Part shown: positions 32,998-45,206 of the stretch, piece by piece
How the letters are laid out: the number at the start of each line of letters is the position of its first letter
Position numbering within the stretch: the first letter of the stretch is position 1
Assembly: GCF_025836975.1 (NCBI RefSeq)
Contig: NZ_CP107548.1
Location: 1,302,001 to 1,366,000 of the forward strand
Origin: Pollutimonas sp. M17
Lineage (GTDB): Bacteria > Pseudomonadota > Gammaproteobacteria > Burkholderiales > Burkholderiaceae_B
Direction: 5' to 3'
Length of the DNA: 64,000 bases
Notes under the pieces: model-generated
Databases searched by the model: none
Told to the model about the DNA's origin: nothing
Seen by the model: the letters and a program-made list of their open reading frames with translations, nothing else
Program-made: the position numbers and the translations under genes

Positions 32998-34491
32998 TCA
33001 GTCCGTGCAGGCCTGCCGCACGGCGTGCTCCCACCCTTCCATCAGTGCGCGCGCATCGCCGCTGGCCAGCTGCGGCATGAATCGGCGCTCGACCTGCCAC
33101 AGCGCCGACAGTTCGGTCTGGTCCCTGTAGATTCCGCTGGTCAGGCCGGCCAGATAGGCCGCGCCCAATGCGGTGGTTTCCACCATGGTGGGCCGAACCA
33201 CCGGGATGCCCAGCAAGTCCGCCTGGAACTGCATCAGCAAATCATTCACGCAGGCTCCGCCGTCCACGCGCAGTTCCGCCAGCGGCTTGGCGCCGGCGGC
33301 CACCGCGTCCCGGCTCATCGCCTGCAGCAGCGCGGCGCTCTGGTAGGCGATGCTGTCCAGCGCCGCCCGGGCGATGTGCGCCATCGTGCTGCCACGGGTC
33401 AGCCCGGTGATGGTTCCACGCGCGTCGGGCTTCCAGTAAGGGGCGCCCAGGCCTGTAAAGGCGGGCACCAGCATGACGCCGCCGGCGTCCGGAACGCTTT
33501 GCGCCAGCGCTTCGATTTCACTGCTTTTCCTGAACGCGTTCAAGCCGTCGCGCATCCATTGCACCACGGCGCCGGCCACGAACACGCTGCCTTCCATGGC
33601 GTACTCGGTCTGGACGCCGGTTTGCGCCGCGCTGGTGGTCACCAGGCCGTTTTGCGATATCTGGAACTTGGTGCCCGTATGCATCAGCATGAAGCAGCCC
33701 GTCCCGTAGGTGTTCTTGGCCATGCCTTCGGTGAAGCAGGCCTGGCCGAACAGGGCGCTTTGCTGGTCGCCCGCCACGCCGCAGATCGGAATCGCCCGGC
33801 CCAGCAGGTCGGGCAGCACGGCGCCGAACTCCGCGCTGGACGGCAGCACGGACGGCATCATCGCGGGATTGACGTCCAGCATCTGCATCAGCTCGGCATC
33901 CCATTCATTGCTGTGAACGTTGAACAGCATGGTGCGCGAGGCGTTGCTGACGTCGGTGACGTGCTTCTGGCCGCCCGTCAGTTGCCAGATCAGCCAGCTG
34001 TCCACCGTGCCGAAAGCCAGCTCGCCCTTTGCGGCCTGTTCCCGCGCCTGCGGGACCCGGTCCAGGATCCATTTGAGCTTGGTGGCCGAAAAATAGGCAT
34101 CGATGCGCAGGCCGGTCTTGTCCTGGATGATGCTTTCCAGCCCCTTGGCCCGCAGTTCCGCGCAAGTGGGCTCCGCGCGGCGGTCCTGCCAGACGATGGC
34201 GTTGTGGATGGGCTTGCCCGTCTTGCGGTTCCAGACCACCGTGGTCTCGCGCTGATTGGTGATGCCTATGGCGTGGATGTCGGCGGCCGTCAGGCCGGCC
34301 TTGGCGATGGCTTCGCGCGCGGTTGAAAGCTGGGTCTGCCAGATCTCGACGGGGTCGTGCTCGACCCAGCCCGATTCGGGGTAGATCTGCGTGATCTCCT
34401 TCTGGGCCAGCGCGACGATGTTTCCGTCCCGGTCGAAAACGATGCTGCGGGTGCTGGAGGTACCTTGGTCGAGGGCAAGTATATAAGTCAT
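32998..34491 (-). CDS. glpK: Glycerol kinase GlpK
   Basis: 497-residue FGGY kinase converting glycerol and ATP to sn-glycerol 3-phosphate. It has full family length with the N-terminal phosphate loop [17 protein letters not shown], the substrate region [18 protein letters not shown], the FGGY segments [15 protein letters not shown] and the C-terminal [21 protein letters not shown]. The start at ATG 34491 gives [10 protein letters not shown], as in homologues. It lies 53 bp after glpR on the same strand and faces away from the glycerol importer operon. Confidence 0.97.
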   Translation of the reverse strand: MTYILALDQGTSSTRSIVFDRDGNIVALAQKEITQIYPESGWVEHDPVEIWQTQLSTAREAIAKAGLTAADIHAIGITNQRETTVVWNRKTGKPIHNAIVWQDRRAEPTCAELRAKGLESIIQDKTGLRIDAYFSATKLKWILDRVPQAREQAAKGELAFGTVDSWLIWQLTGGQKHVTDVSNASRTMLFNVHSNEWDAELMQMLDVNPAMMPSVLPSSAEFGAVLPDLLGRAIPICGVAGDQQSALFGQACFTEGMAKNTYGTGCFMLMHTGTKFQISQNGLVTTSAAQTGVQTEYAMEGSVFVAGAVVQWMRDGLNAFRKSSEIEALAQSVPDAGGVMLVPAFTGLGAPYWKPDARGTITGLTRGSTMAHIARAALDSIAYQSAALLQAMSRDAVAAGAKPLAELRVDGGACVNDLLMQFQADLLGIPVVRPTMVETTALGAAYLAGLTSGIYRDQTELSALWQVERRFMPQLASGDARALMEGWEHAVRQACTD

Positions 34492-34544
34492 GGCTTCGGT
34501 CGGGATGATGAGCTGGCTTGCAGTGTAAGGGCAGGCCCGGCGGC

Positions 34545-35321
34545 CTACAAGGCTTCCGGGGCGGCCACGTCGCATTGCACCTGGGCGTGCGACAACAGGT
34601 CGGGAAACGGGTCGGGCGGCGGGGCGTCGGTGAACAGACGGTCGATCTGGTTCAACTGAGCCACGCGCACCATGGCGGGACGATTGAATTTGCTGACGTC
34701 GGTGGCCAGCCAGACCTCGCGGGCGTGGGAAATGATGGCCTGCGACACCTTGACTTCGCGGTAGTCGTAATCGCGCAGCGAACCGTCGGACTCGATGCCC
34801 GAGATGCCGATCAGGGCGATGTCGACCTTGAACTGCCGGATGAAGTCGACCGTGGCCTCGCCCACGATGCCGTGGTCGCGCGGGCGCACCACGCCGCCCG
34901 CGACGATGACTTCGCAATTCGGGTTGCGGCTGAGGATGGCCGCCACATTGATGTTGTTCGTGATGACGCGCAAACCCGTATGGTGCAGCAGCGCCTTGGC
35001 GATGGCTTCGGTGGTGGTGCCGATATTGATCAGCAGGGAGCAGTCGTTGGGCACGGCCCGCGCCACCGCCTGTGCGATGCGCCGCTTGCCTTCGGCGTGC
35101 AGGTTTTCGCGCTGGTGGTGGGCGATGTTCTCGATGGTGGAGTTTGGCATGCGCGCGCCGCCGTGAAAGCGCGCCAGCAGGCCGGCCTCGGACAGTCGCT
35201 GCACGTCGCGCCGCACCGTCTGCACCGTGACGTCGAGATGATTGGCCAGTTCGTCCACGGTGCTGGAATTGCGTGCGTGCACATGCTGCAGAAGCTTCAG
35301 CTGGCGTGGGTTCGGGTTCAT
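34545..35321 (-). CDS. glpR: DeoR-family repressor GlpR
   Basis: 258-residue DeoR regulator with an N-terminal HTH ([46 protein letters not shown]). A sugar-phosphate-isomerase-like effector domain follows, with [15 protein letters not shown] and the Asp-rich [16 protein letters not shown]. Family GlpR proteins bind glycerol 3-phosphate and repress the glp genes. It is divergent from glpS across 135 bp with imperfect CGAACA-type repeats, and directly upstream of glpK. Confidence 0.94.
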   Translation of the reverse strand: MNPNPRQLKLLQHVHARNSSTVDELANHLDVTVQTVRRDVQRLSEAGLLARFHGGARMPNSTIENIAHHQRENLHAEGKRRIAQAVARAVPNDCSLLINIGTTTEAIAKALLHHTGLRVITNNINVAAILSRNPNCEVIVAGGVVRPRDHGIVGEATVDFIRQFKVDIALIGISGIESDGSLRDYDYREVKVSQAIISHAREVWLATDVSKFNRPAMVRVAQLNQIDRLFTDAPPPDPFPDLLSHAQVQCDVAAPEAL

Positions 35322-35456
35322 GTTCTTGATTGAAGATGTGACAAAAAGGAATTTACATCGAAAGGAAAAGAACTGATCTAAGGGTTTTCAACTAGGGAAT
35401 TCTTATACAAAACGAACAATAATGCGCAGAATAGAACAAAATCAGCGAGACACACC

Positions 35457-36538
35457 ATGCAGTTGAGGCTGGAGAGCATCGGCAAGAAGGTGGGCAGCGA
35501 GGACTGGCTCTATGACATGAGCCTGAGTCCGCAGCCGGGCGCGGTAACGGTATTGCTGGGCGCCACCCGCGCCGGCAAGACCAGTCTCATGCGCATTATG
35601 GCCGGCCTGGATGCGCCCAGTACGGGCAAGGTGCTGGTCGATGGGCTTGACGTCACGGGGCAGTCGGTGCGCCGGCGCGATGTCGCCATGGTGTATCAGC
35701 AATTCATCAATTATCCTTCGCTGACCGTGGCGCAGAATATCGCCTCGCCCATGAAGCTGCGGGGTGAAAAAAACATAGACCAGCGGGTGCGCGCGCTGGC
35801 CGATAAGCTGCATATCGGCATGTTCCTGGATCGCCTGCCGGCCGAGTTGTCGGGCGGCCAGCAACAGCGCGTCGCCCTGGCCCGGGCGCTGGCCAAGAAC
35901 GCCTCGCTGATGCTGCTGGACGAGCCTCTGGTCAATCTGGACTACAAGCTGCGCGAAGAACTGCGCGAAGAGCTCGCCCAGGTATTCAGCACCAGCGATG
36001 CCACGGTCGTCTACGCCACCACCGAGCCGGGCGAAGCCCTGCTGCTGGGTGGCTACACCGCGGTGCTCGACCGCGGCGAACTCTTACAGTACGGCCCCAC
36101 GGCCCAGGTTTTCCAGCAGCCGCGTTCCTTGCGGGTGGCCCGCGCGTTCAGCGACCCGCCCATGAACTTTTTCCAGGCCTTCCGTGTGCCCGGCGGCGTG
36201 CAGTTGCCCAGGTCCGCCCTGTTGCCGCTGGCGCTGCCCGACGCGGCAAGCGGCTCGGCCGAAAACGTGACGGTCGGCCTGCGCGCCAGCGCGCTGCGGT
36301 TGCGGGAACGCGAGGGCGACTTGTCCCTGCATGGCAAGGTGCTGCTGGCCGAGATATCCGGTTCGGACACCTTCGTGCATTTGAGCAGCGATATCGGGGA
36401 CCTCGTGGCCCAGGTGCCCGCGGTGCACCATTTCACGCTGGGCGCCGCGCAGACCTTGTATTTCGCGCCCTCGGCCGCATTCGTCTTCGATGCGGCCGGC
36501 GATCTTTTGCTGGCGCCCGCCGGCGCAAGGAGTTCATA

Positions 36539-36539
<1 letters not shown>
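35457..36539 (+). CDS. glpS: Glycerol ABC importer ATPase GlpS
   Basis: 360-residue MalK-type ATPase of the Rhizobium-type glycerol importer GlpSTPQV. Walker A is GATRAGKTS (35-43), the signature is a perfect LSGGQ (131-135), and Walker B is LMLLDEP (151-157). The H-loop histidine is replaced by Thr189 (YATTEPGEAL instead of YVTHDQ.EAL). A TOBE-like C-terminal part follows. It pairs with GlpT, which has the complementary defect. It is the first gene of glpSTPQUV; its TAG overlaps the glpT GTG by one base. Confidence 0.93.
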
Positions 36540-37611
<1,072 letters not shown>

Positions 37612-37615
<4 letters not shown>

Positions 37616-38505
37616 GTCAATACGTGAAGCCGGTCAATCAGAAGGCCTGGTGGCTGATTTTGCCCGTATGCATATGCGTGGCGTTTTCGGCGGTGATTCC
37701 CTTGATGACCGTGGTCAATTATTCGGTGCAGGACGTCATCTCGCCGACGCGCGCGGTGTTCGTGGGAACCGAGTGGTTCACCGCCGTCATGCGCGACGAG
37801 GAATTGCATTCGGCCTTGCTGCGCCAGCTGCTGTTCTCGCTGTCCGTCCTGGCCATCGAGATTCCCCTGGGTGTGCTGCTGGCCCTGTCCATGCCGTCCA
37901 CCGGCTGGAAATCGTCGGCGGTCCTGGTGATGGTGGCGCTTTCCCTGCTGATTCCCTGGAACGTGGTGGGCACCATCTGGCAGATATTCGGGCGCACCGA
38001 TATCGGGCTCATGGGCCGCGCCCTGTATATGCTGGACATCGACTACAGCTACGCCAGCAATCCCACCCAGGCCTGGCTGACGGTGCTGCTGATGGATGTG
38101 TGGCACTGGACGCCGCTGGTGGCCCTGCTGGCATTCGCGGGCTTGCGCTCCATTCCCGATGCGTATTACCAGGCCGCCAGCATCGACGGCGCCAGCCGGC
38201 TTGCGGTGTTCCGCTACATCCAGCTGCCCAAGATGCGCGGGGTGCTGATGATCGCCGTGCTCTTGCGCTTCATGGACAGCTTCATGATCTATACCGAGCC
38301 CTTCGTCCTGACGGGCGGCGGGCCGGGCGATGCCACGACCTTCCTCAGCCAGTATCTGACGCAAAAAGCGGTGGGTCAGTTCGACCTGGGGCCGGCGGCC
38401 GCGTTCTCCCTGATCTATTTCCTGATCATCCTGCTGTTCTGCTTCATCCTGTACAACTGGATGCTGCGCGTGGGCACCCAGGACAAGGGGGCGGGCCATG
38501 AATAG
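37612..38505 (+). CDS. glpP: Glycerol ABC importer permease GlpP
   Basis: 297-residue MalF-like permease, six helices, with the EAA loop contacting the ATPases at LRSIPDAYYQAASIDGASRLAVFRYIQLPKMR. It starts MSQYVKPVNQKAWWLILPV, typical of the GlpP group. It overlaps glpT (ATGA) and glpQ (8 bp), so the operon is tightly coupled. Confidence 0.94.
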
Positions 38506-39313
38506 GAAAAAGCCTTTCCGGGTGCGGACCCTGTTCCTGATCCTGTACCTGCTCTTCGCGATGCTGCCCATCTACTGGATGGTCAACATGAGCTTCAAGA
38601 CCAATTCGGGCATCCTGTCCAGCTTTGCGCTGCTGCCCAGGGAATTCACCTGGGACAACTATATAACCATCTTCACCGACCGGTCCTGGTACAGCGGCTA
38701 CATCAACAGCCTGATCTACGTGGCCTTGAACACGGTGATTTCGCTCACGGTGGCCCTGCCGGCGGCCTATGCGTTCTCGCGCTACCAGTTCCTGGGCGAC
38801 AAGCACGTGTTCTTCTGGTTGCTGACCAACCGCATGACGCCGCCCGCCGTGTTCCTGCTGCCTTTCTTCCAGCTGTATTCCACCTTGGGCCTGATGGACA
38901 CCTACTGGGCCGTTGCGCTGGCCCACCTGGTGTTCAACGTGCCGTTGGCGGTGTGGATACTGGAAGGCTTCATGAGCGGCGTCCCGCGTGAAATCGACGA
39001 GACCGCCTACATCGACGGCTACAGCTTTCCGCGCTTCTTCCTGACCATCTTCCTGCCTCTCATCAAGTCGGGCGTGGGCGTCGCCGCCTTCTTCTGCTTC
39101 ATGTTCAGCTGGGTCGAGCTGCTGCTGGCGCGCACGCTGACCAGCGTGAACGCCAAGCCCATCGTCGCCACGATGACGCGCACGGTATCGGCATCCGGCA
39201 TGGACTGGGCCACGCTGGCCGCGGCCGGAACGCTGACCATCATTCCGGGCGCCATCGTCATCTGGTTCGTGCGCCACTACATTGCAAAGGGATTTGCAAT
39301 GGGCCGCGTGTAA
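38498..39313 (+). CDS. glpQ: Glycerol ABC importer permease GlpQ
   Basis: 271-residue MalG-like permease with six helices and the EAA loop MSGVPREIDETAYIDGYSFPRFFLTIFLP. It forms the membrane channel with GlpP. The ATG lies inside the glpP 3' end (8-bp overlap). It is unrelated to the E. coli periplasmic GlpQ phosphodiesterase. Confidence 0.94.
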   Translation: MNRKKPFRVRTLFLILYLLFAMLPIYWMVNMSFKTNSGILSSFALLPREFTWDNYITIFTDRSWYSGYINSLIYVALNTVISLTVALPAAYAFSRYQFLGDKHVFFWLLTNRMTPPAVFLLPFFQLYSTLGLMDTYWAVALAHLVFNVPLAVWILEGFMSGVPREIDETAYIDGYSFPRFFLTIFLPLIKSGVGVAAFFCFMFSWVELLLARTLTSVNAKPIVATMTRTVSASGMDWATLAAAGTLTIIPGAIVIWFVRHYIAKGFAMGRV

Positions 39314-39325
39314 AGGAGATCCGCC

Positions 39326-39634
39326 ATGTTCGACTGGATGGTATGGACTTTGCCCACCGCCGTATTCTTCATTTGCATAGGACTGATGCTGGCGGCCATG
39401 ACATTCTGGGAGATCAGGTCGCCCACGTCCCTGCGCAAGGGCTTTCTGCCTATCGCGACCACGCGCGGCGACCGCCTGTTCATCGGCCTGCTGGTGGCGG
39501 CCTACATCAACCTGGGCTTCCTGGGCGTGGCGGGCGGCGTGGCCGGCTGGCTGGAGATGGAACAAGAGCCCAGCATCTGGATAAGTTTCGTCGTATCCAT
39601 GCTGGTCCTGGCGCTGATCATGCGCAAGGGTTAG
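39326..39634 (+). CDS. glpU: GlpU, DUF2160 small membrane protein of the glycerol importer
   Basis: 102-residue protein with three predicted helices of the DUF2160 family. It starts MFDWMVWTLPTAVFFICIGL, has the conserved MTFWEIRSPTSLRKGFLPIATTRGDRLFI loop and ends GLLVAAYINLGFLG ... VVSMLVLALIMRKG. It is always found inside glpSTPQUV clusters and its role is unresolved. SD GGAGATCC precedes the ATG, 12 bp after glpQ. Confidence 0.9.
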   Translation: MFDWMVWTLPTAVFFICIGLMLAAMTFWEIRSPTSLRKGFLPIATTRGDRLFIGLLVAAYINLGFLGVAGGVAGWLEMEQEPSIWISFVVSMLVLALIMRKG

Positions 39635-39642
39635 GTGCTTGA

Positions 39643-39680
39643 TGCCGCGTGATTTGACCTTTCCCCGGATCAACGCGGCA
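39643..39680 (+). other. Stem-loop between glpU and glpV
   Basis: TGCCGCGT (39643-39650) and ACGCGGCA (39673-39680) form a perfect 8-bp stem around a 22-base loop just before glpV. There is no T tract, so it is not an intrinsic terminator. Such hairpins often mark processing points that raise the level of the binding-protein mRNA (inference). Confidence 0.4.
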
Positions 39681-39720
39681 GGACGGAAAAACGGGGACGT
39701 GTTCTACCGAGGAGACCATC

Positions 39721-41451
<1,731 letters not shown>

Positions 41452-41470
41452 GCCCGGCCTAGGGCGAACG

Positions 41471-41505
41471 AAGGCCGTGTGCGCGAATCCCGGCACACGG
41501 CCTTT
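41471..41505 (+). terminator. Hairpin terminator after glpV
   Basis: A perfect 12-bp stem, AAGGCCGTGTGC (41471-41482) with GCACACGGCCTT (41493-41504), encloses a 10-base loop and is followed by only a short T run. It separates the importer operon from glpD. Confidence 0.75.
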
Positions 41506-41567
41506 CCACTTCCGCCGGGTCCGGTGTTCTACACTTACGCTGCTTCAAATTTTCAGGCTGTTTTTCT

Positions 41568-43163
41568 ATGACATCACTTGTATCTCCCCAGGCGACCGAC
41601 CGCGCGCGGCTTTTCAGCACCCTGGCCGGCCTGGGCCAGGTGGACCTGGCCATCATCGGCGGCGGCGCGACAGGCCTGGGGGTGGCGCTGGATGCCGCGC
41701 TGCGGGGCCTGTCGGTGGTCCTGCTGGAGTCCCACGACTTCGCCAAGGGCACATCTTCGCGCGCGACCAAGCTGGTCCATGGCGGGGTCCGCTATCTGGC
41801 GCAGGGCAATATCGCTCTGGTACGCGAAGCCTTGCACGAGCGCTCGACGCTGCTCAACAATGCCTCTCATCTGGCGCGGCCGCTGCCTTTCGTCATGCCC
41901 GGCTACAAATGCTGGGAAACGCCCTTCTATGGCACAGGCCTGAAGATCTATGACGCCCTGGCCGGAAAGGCAGGCCTGGGCTCCACCGAATTTCTCAACC
42001 CGCGCCAGACGCAGGGCTGCATTCCGGGCGTCAGGACGCAGGGCCTGAAGGGCGGCGTCAAATATTGGGACGGCCAGTTCGACGATGCCAGGCTGGCGCT
42101 CGCCCTGGCGCGTACCGCCGCCGCCCAGGGCGCCTTGCTGATCAACTACTGTCCGGTCACACAGCTGCTCCATGAACAGGGCAGGGTGGCCGGCCTGCAA
42201 TGCCGGGATGCCGAAACCGGCGACATCCACACCTTGCGGGCCCGCTGCGTCATCAACGCGGGCGGCGTCTGGGTCGACGATATCCGCCGCATGGACGGCT
42301 CGGCCACCGGCCGAGACACCCAGCCCATGGTCGCGCCCAGCCAGGGCGTGCATCTGGTGGTGGACAGCGAATTCTTTCCCGGCGACCATGCGCTGCTGGT
42401 GCCCAAGACCCAGGACGGCAGGGTGTTGTTTGCGGTGCCCTGGCTGGGCAAGGTCATCCTGGGCACCACCGATACGCCGCGCCACGACCTGTCCCGCGAA
42501 CCGCTGGCCTTCGCCGAAGAGGTCGAATTCATTCTGGGCGAGGCGGCCAAATACCTGTCCCGCCCACCATCGCGCTCCGACGTCAAGAGCATCTGGGTTG
42601 GTTTGCGCCCTCTGGTGCGGCCGCCCGAAAACGAGGGCGGCAACACCAAGAAGATCAGCCGCGAGCACACCGTGCTGGTCAGCCCCAGCGGCCTGGTGAC
42701 GGTCACCGGCGGAAAATGGACGACCTACAGGGCGATGGCCGAAGACGTGCTGGACAAGTGCATGGAGAGCGCCTTGCTCGAACGCCTGCCGCCCTCGGAG
42801 ACCGCCGATTTCAAGCTGGTGGGCGCGCCCGCTCCCGGCCAGGGCCGCAAGAGCCTGGCCGGCGCTCCCGGGCTGGACGCCTACGGCACCGAGGCCGAGT
42901 GGCTTGCGCAACTGCCGGGCGCCGACGTCGAGCTGGCCCCGGGCCTGACCATTGCCATGCTGCGTTTTGCCGCAAGCAGCGAATATGCCCGCAGCGTGGA
43001 AGACGTGCTGGCCCGCCGTTCGCGCCTGTTGTTCCTGGACGCGCGGCTGGCCCAGGACGTGGCGCCGGCGGTGGCGGACATTCTGCGCGAGGAAACCGGC
43101 GTGGATCCCCGCTTGGATGAATTCCTGGAGCTTGCCGCGCAATACCAGCGGCTGCCCGGGTAG
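41568..43163 (+). CDS. glpD: Aerobic glycerol-3-phosphate dehydrogenase GlpD
   Basis: 531-residue FAD enzyme oxidising sn-glycerol 3-phosphate to dihydroxyacetone phosphate and passing electrons to quinone at the inner membrane. The FAD fold is VDLAIIGGGATGLGVALDAALRG. SSRATKLVHGGVRYL, GGVKYWDGQFDDARL, INAGGVWVDDI and TGGKWTTYRAMAEDVLD are standard GlpD motifs. It completes the glp pathway. The terminator between glpV and glpD suggests its own promoter, but no clear one is visible in the 60-bp gap. Confidence 0.96.
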   Translation: MTSLVSPQATDRARLFSTLAGLGQVDLAIIGGGATGLGVALDAALRGLSVVLLESHDFAKGTSSRATKLVHGGVRYLAQGNIALVREALHERSTLLNNASHLARPLPFVMPGYKCWETPFYGTGLKIYDALAGKAGLGSTEFLNPRQTQGCIPGVRTQGLKGGVKYWDGQFDDARLALALARTAAAQGALLINYCPVTQLLHEQGRVAGLQCRDAETGDIHTLRARCVINAGGVWVDDIRRMDGSATGRDTQPMVAPSQGVHLVVDSEFFPGDHALLVPKTQDGRVLFAVPWLGKVILGTTDTPRHDLSREPLAFAEEVEFILGEAAKYLSRPPSRSDVKSIWVGLRPLVRPPENEGGNTKKISREHTVLVSPSGLVTVTGGKWTTYRAMAEDVLDKCMESALLERLPPSETADFKLVGAPAPGQGRKSLAGAPGLDAYGTEAEWLAQLPGADVELAPGLTIAMLRFAASSEYARSVEDVLARRSRLLFLDARLAQDVAPAVADILREETGVDPRLDEFLELAAQYQRLPG

Positions 43164-43186
43164 CCGGCCCATAGCCTGGAAGTCAT

Positions 43187-43207
43187 GGCGGCGGCCAAGC
43201 CGCCGCC
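43187..43207. terminator. GC hairpin between convergent glpD and NlpC/P60 gene
   Basis: GGCGGCGGC-CAA-GCCGCCGCC is a perfect 9-bp stem with a 3-base loop between two converging genes. It lacks a T tract, so its terminator role is only probable. Confidence 0.35.
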
Positions 43208-43247
43208 GGCCCGCGGATCCGGGCGGAGCGCGTGCGCCTGTCGAAAC

Positions 43248-43769
43248 TCAGGAACCGAACAGCGTGCGCGCCGATTCGAACCGCCGGGCGAAATAGGGAT
43301 TGTTCAAGGAGTCCACGCGCACCTGTCCGCCCGTGGAGGGTGCGTTCACGAATTGCGCATTGCCTATATATATACCCATATGGGAAAAAGGGCGATTCAG
43401 GGTGTTGAAGAACACGAAGTCGCCCGCTTTCAACTGGCTTCTTGGAACGGGCCGGGCCAGCTCCGCTATCCGGGCCGTGTTGTGGGGCAGGGGCTGGCCG
43501 GCCGCCCGGCCGAATACATAGGCCACCAGGCCGCTGCAGTCGAATCCGGTGTCAGGGTTCGAGCCGCCGTAGCGGTAGCGCGATTGCAGCAGGCCCATGG
43601 CGGTCAACACCACTTCGCTGCGCTGGCCCGGCGCCAGGACGATGGCCGCGGCGGGGCGGGCCGATGAGTAAGCGTCCGGCCCCCGGCTCGCGCAGCCGGC
43701 CAGCAGGAGTAATCCGGCTGTCATTAGCAGCAAGCATGATGAGCGTCTTCTGATCATTGCTATCGACAT
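43248..43769 (-). CDS. NlpC/P60 family lipoprotein (Spr/MepS-like)
   Basis: 173-residue lipoprotein with lipobox LLAGC (Cys26) and a C-terminal NlpC/P60 domain cleaving peptidoglycan peptides. The nucleophile is Cys78 in GFDCSGLVAYVF and the base His130 in PFSHMGIYIG. The third catalytic position, usually His in F(I/V)HAPSTGG, is Asn142 here (FVNAPSTGGQVRV). The start may be ATG 43769 or the in-frame ATG four codons later; neither has a clear SD. It borders the flhDC control region. Confidence 0.91.
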   Translation of the reverse strand: MSIAMIRRRSSCLLLMTAGLLLLAGCASRGPDAYSSARPAAAIVLAPGQRSEVVLTAMGLLQSRYRYGGSNPDTGFDCSGLVAYVFGRAAGQPLPHNTARIAELARPVPRSQLKAGDFVFFNTLNRPFSHMGIYIGNAQFVNAPSTGGQVRVDSLNNPYFARRFESARTLFGS

Positions 43770-44107
43770 AAGAAAAGCTGAGCCTTTGGATACAAAGCAG
43801 GCCGGGCGTTGTTTTTTTACAGGGTAATGTAACTTTTGGCTGATATTTTCCGGAATATTGTGTAACTACGACAGCGCTGTCATGTAATTTTCTTTAAATA
43901 TTTGATACTATGCCTATGTCATTTATACAGAATTTGCATGGTTGTAAGCAGTTCAATGGCTTTTTGTAAATTATCAGCCCAGCTGATCGGGCATTTGCTG
44001 TAGATACATTAATCGGATTTTGTTAATTCATTAACATTTATTAACTTCTGACAAATATCCGCGATTTCTACCGCGAGATTGTTTCGGTTTTCAATAAGGA
44101 GGGCACA
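43770..44107 (+). promoter_or_regulatory. AT-rich control region of flhDC
   Basis: A 338-bp gene-free stretch, markedly AT-rich against the surrounding DNA, between the divergent NlpC/P60 gene and flhD. A candidate sigma-70 promoter is TTGATA (43902-43907), 16 bp, TATACA (43924-43929), giving a leader of about 170 bases. In that leader are two perfect inverted repeats: ATCAGC-CCA-GCTGAT (43973-43987) and TGTTAA-TTCA-TTAACA (44021-44036). No CRP or FlhDC site could be assigned with confidence. SD AAGGAGGG serves flhD. Confidence 0.6.
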
Positions 44108-44431
44108 ATGCCCGTCACCGATAATTCGTTATTGAGCGACATTCAAGAAGTCAATCTGTCCTACTTGATGCTTGCACAGCGCATGCTGCGTGAAAACTAC
44201 GCGGCCGGCATGTTCCGCCTGGGCTTCGATTCCGATGTCGCGGATATCGTCATGCGCCTGTCGCCCGCCCAACTGGTCAAGCTGGCCGGTTCCAGTTCCC
44301 TGATCTGCAAATTCCGCCTGAACGATTACGACCTTCTGTCTTCCCTGACCCAGGACGTGCTGGGCGGGGTGCTTCAACAGGCCCATTCCACCATACTGCT
44401 GTCCCAGCAGGTCAGCGAGCAGTCCGTTTAA
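44108..44431 (+). CDS. flhD: Flagellar master regulator subunit FlhD
   Basis: 107-residue FlhD, matching the family in length and in [21 protein letters not shown] and [26 protein letters not shown]. With FlhC it forms the FlhD4C2 activator of class II flagellar genes. It is first in the motility block behind a strong SD and a long AT-rich leader; flhC follows after 29 bp. Confidence 0.96.
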   Translation: MPVTDNSLLSDIQEVNLSYLMLAQRMLRENYAAGMFRLGFDSDVADIVMRLSPAQLVKLAGSSSLICKFRLNDYDLLSSLTQDVLGGVLQQAHSTILLSQQVSEQSV

Positions 44432-44460
44432 ACGGATTGCCGCCTTCGATAACACGCATT

Positions 44461-45069
44461 ATGGCAACAAAAAGCGTCGCCAGGGAAGCGGAAGAAATCC
44501 TTCTGGCCACCGAAATGATCCAGCTGGGCGCCCGCCTGCAGGTATTGCAGGCCGAGACCAGCCTTAGCTATGATCGCCTTGCCCGCTTGTACCGGGAGGT
44601 CAAGGGCTGCTCGCCGCCCAAGGGCATGCTGCCTTTTTCGGTCGACTGGTTCATGACCTGGCTGCCCAACATCCACTCCAGCGTATTTTATAGCGTGTAC
44701 CAGTACATGGATGCGCATACGCCGGCCAAGAAGGCGCGAGCCCTGGTCGAAGCCTACAAGCTCTATCTCGAGCAGGCCTCCACCGGCAGGGCGGCCGATG
44801 CCGGCGAAGAGCCCGTGCTCAGTTTTACGCGCGCCTGGATGCTGGTCCGGTTTTTCGACAGCAATATGGTTCAGCTGTCGCATTGCACGCGCTGCAAGGG
44901 CGGTTTTGTGGCCCACGCCCACGATCCGCAGAACGATTTCGTCTGCGCCATCTGCCGGCCGCCGCCCAGGGCCGGCAAGACCCGCAGCAAGGTCTCCGCG
45001 GCGAATCCCGTCGAAGTGCTGCGTTCGGCCCGCAAGGCCGCCGGCAAGGTCAGTCCAGTCTCGGGTTGA
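44461..45069 (+). CDS. flhC: Flagellar master regulator subunit FlhC
   Basis: 202-residue DNA-contacting partner of FlhD. The zinc cluster is present as Cys142, Cys145, Cys162 and Cys165 (HCTRCKGGFV ... DFVCAICRPP). It is about ten residues longer than the enterobacterial protein at a basic C-terminal tail. ATG 44461 gives MATKSVAREAEEILLATEMIQLGARLQ, as in homologues. A terminator follows before motA. Confidence 0.95.
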   Translation: MATKSVAREAEEILLATEMIQLGARLQVLQAETSLSYDRLARLYREVKGCSPPKGMLPFSVDWFMTWLPNIHSSVFYSVYQYMDAHTPAKKARALVEAYKLYLEQASTGRAADAGEEPVLSFTRAWMLVRFFDSNMVQLSHCTRCKGGFVAHAHDPQNDFVCAICRPPPRAGKTRSKVSAANPVEVLRSARKAAGKVSPVSG

Positions 45070-45102
45070 TGCTGTGACGGCCCCGTTCCATGAACGATCG
45101 AT

Positions 45103-45133
45103 CCGCCCCGGAAGTTCCGAGGCGGTTTTTTTT
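45103..45133 (+). terminator. Rho-independent terminator after flhC
   Basis: A hairpin with a 9-bp stem and one mismatch (45103-45112 with 45116-45125, loop AGT) is followed by eight T (45126-45133). It separates flhDC from motAB, so motA needs read-through or its own promoter. Confidence 0.85.
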
Positions 45134-45206
45134 GCCCAGAGCGGGGATTTAGGCTCAAAAACACCCTTTGAAAGGCGCTTTTGCCGTCGCCAAAAAAAGG
45201 GATCAT

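Noticed and set aside
35322-35456. A defined GlpR operator in the glpR-glpS spacer
   Set aside because: Imperfect CGAACA/AGAACA repeats are visible but no full palindrome, and the TATACA box has no good -35, so no site is placed.
45140-45206. A possible FliA promoter before motA
   Set aside because: TCAAAAAC and GCCGTCGC are present but 20 bases apart instead of 11.
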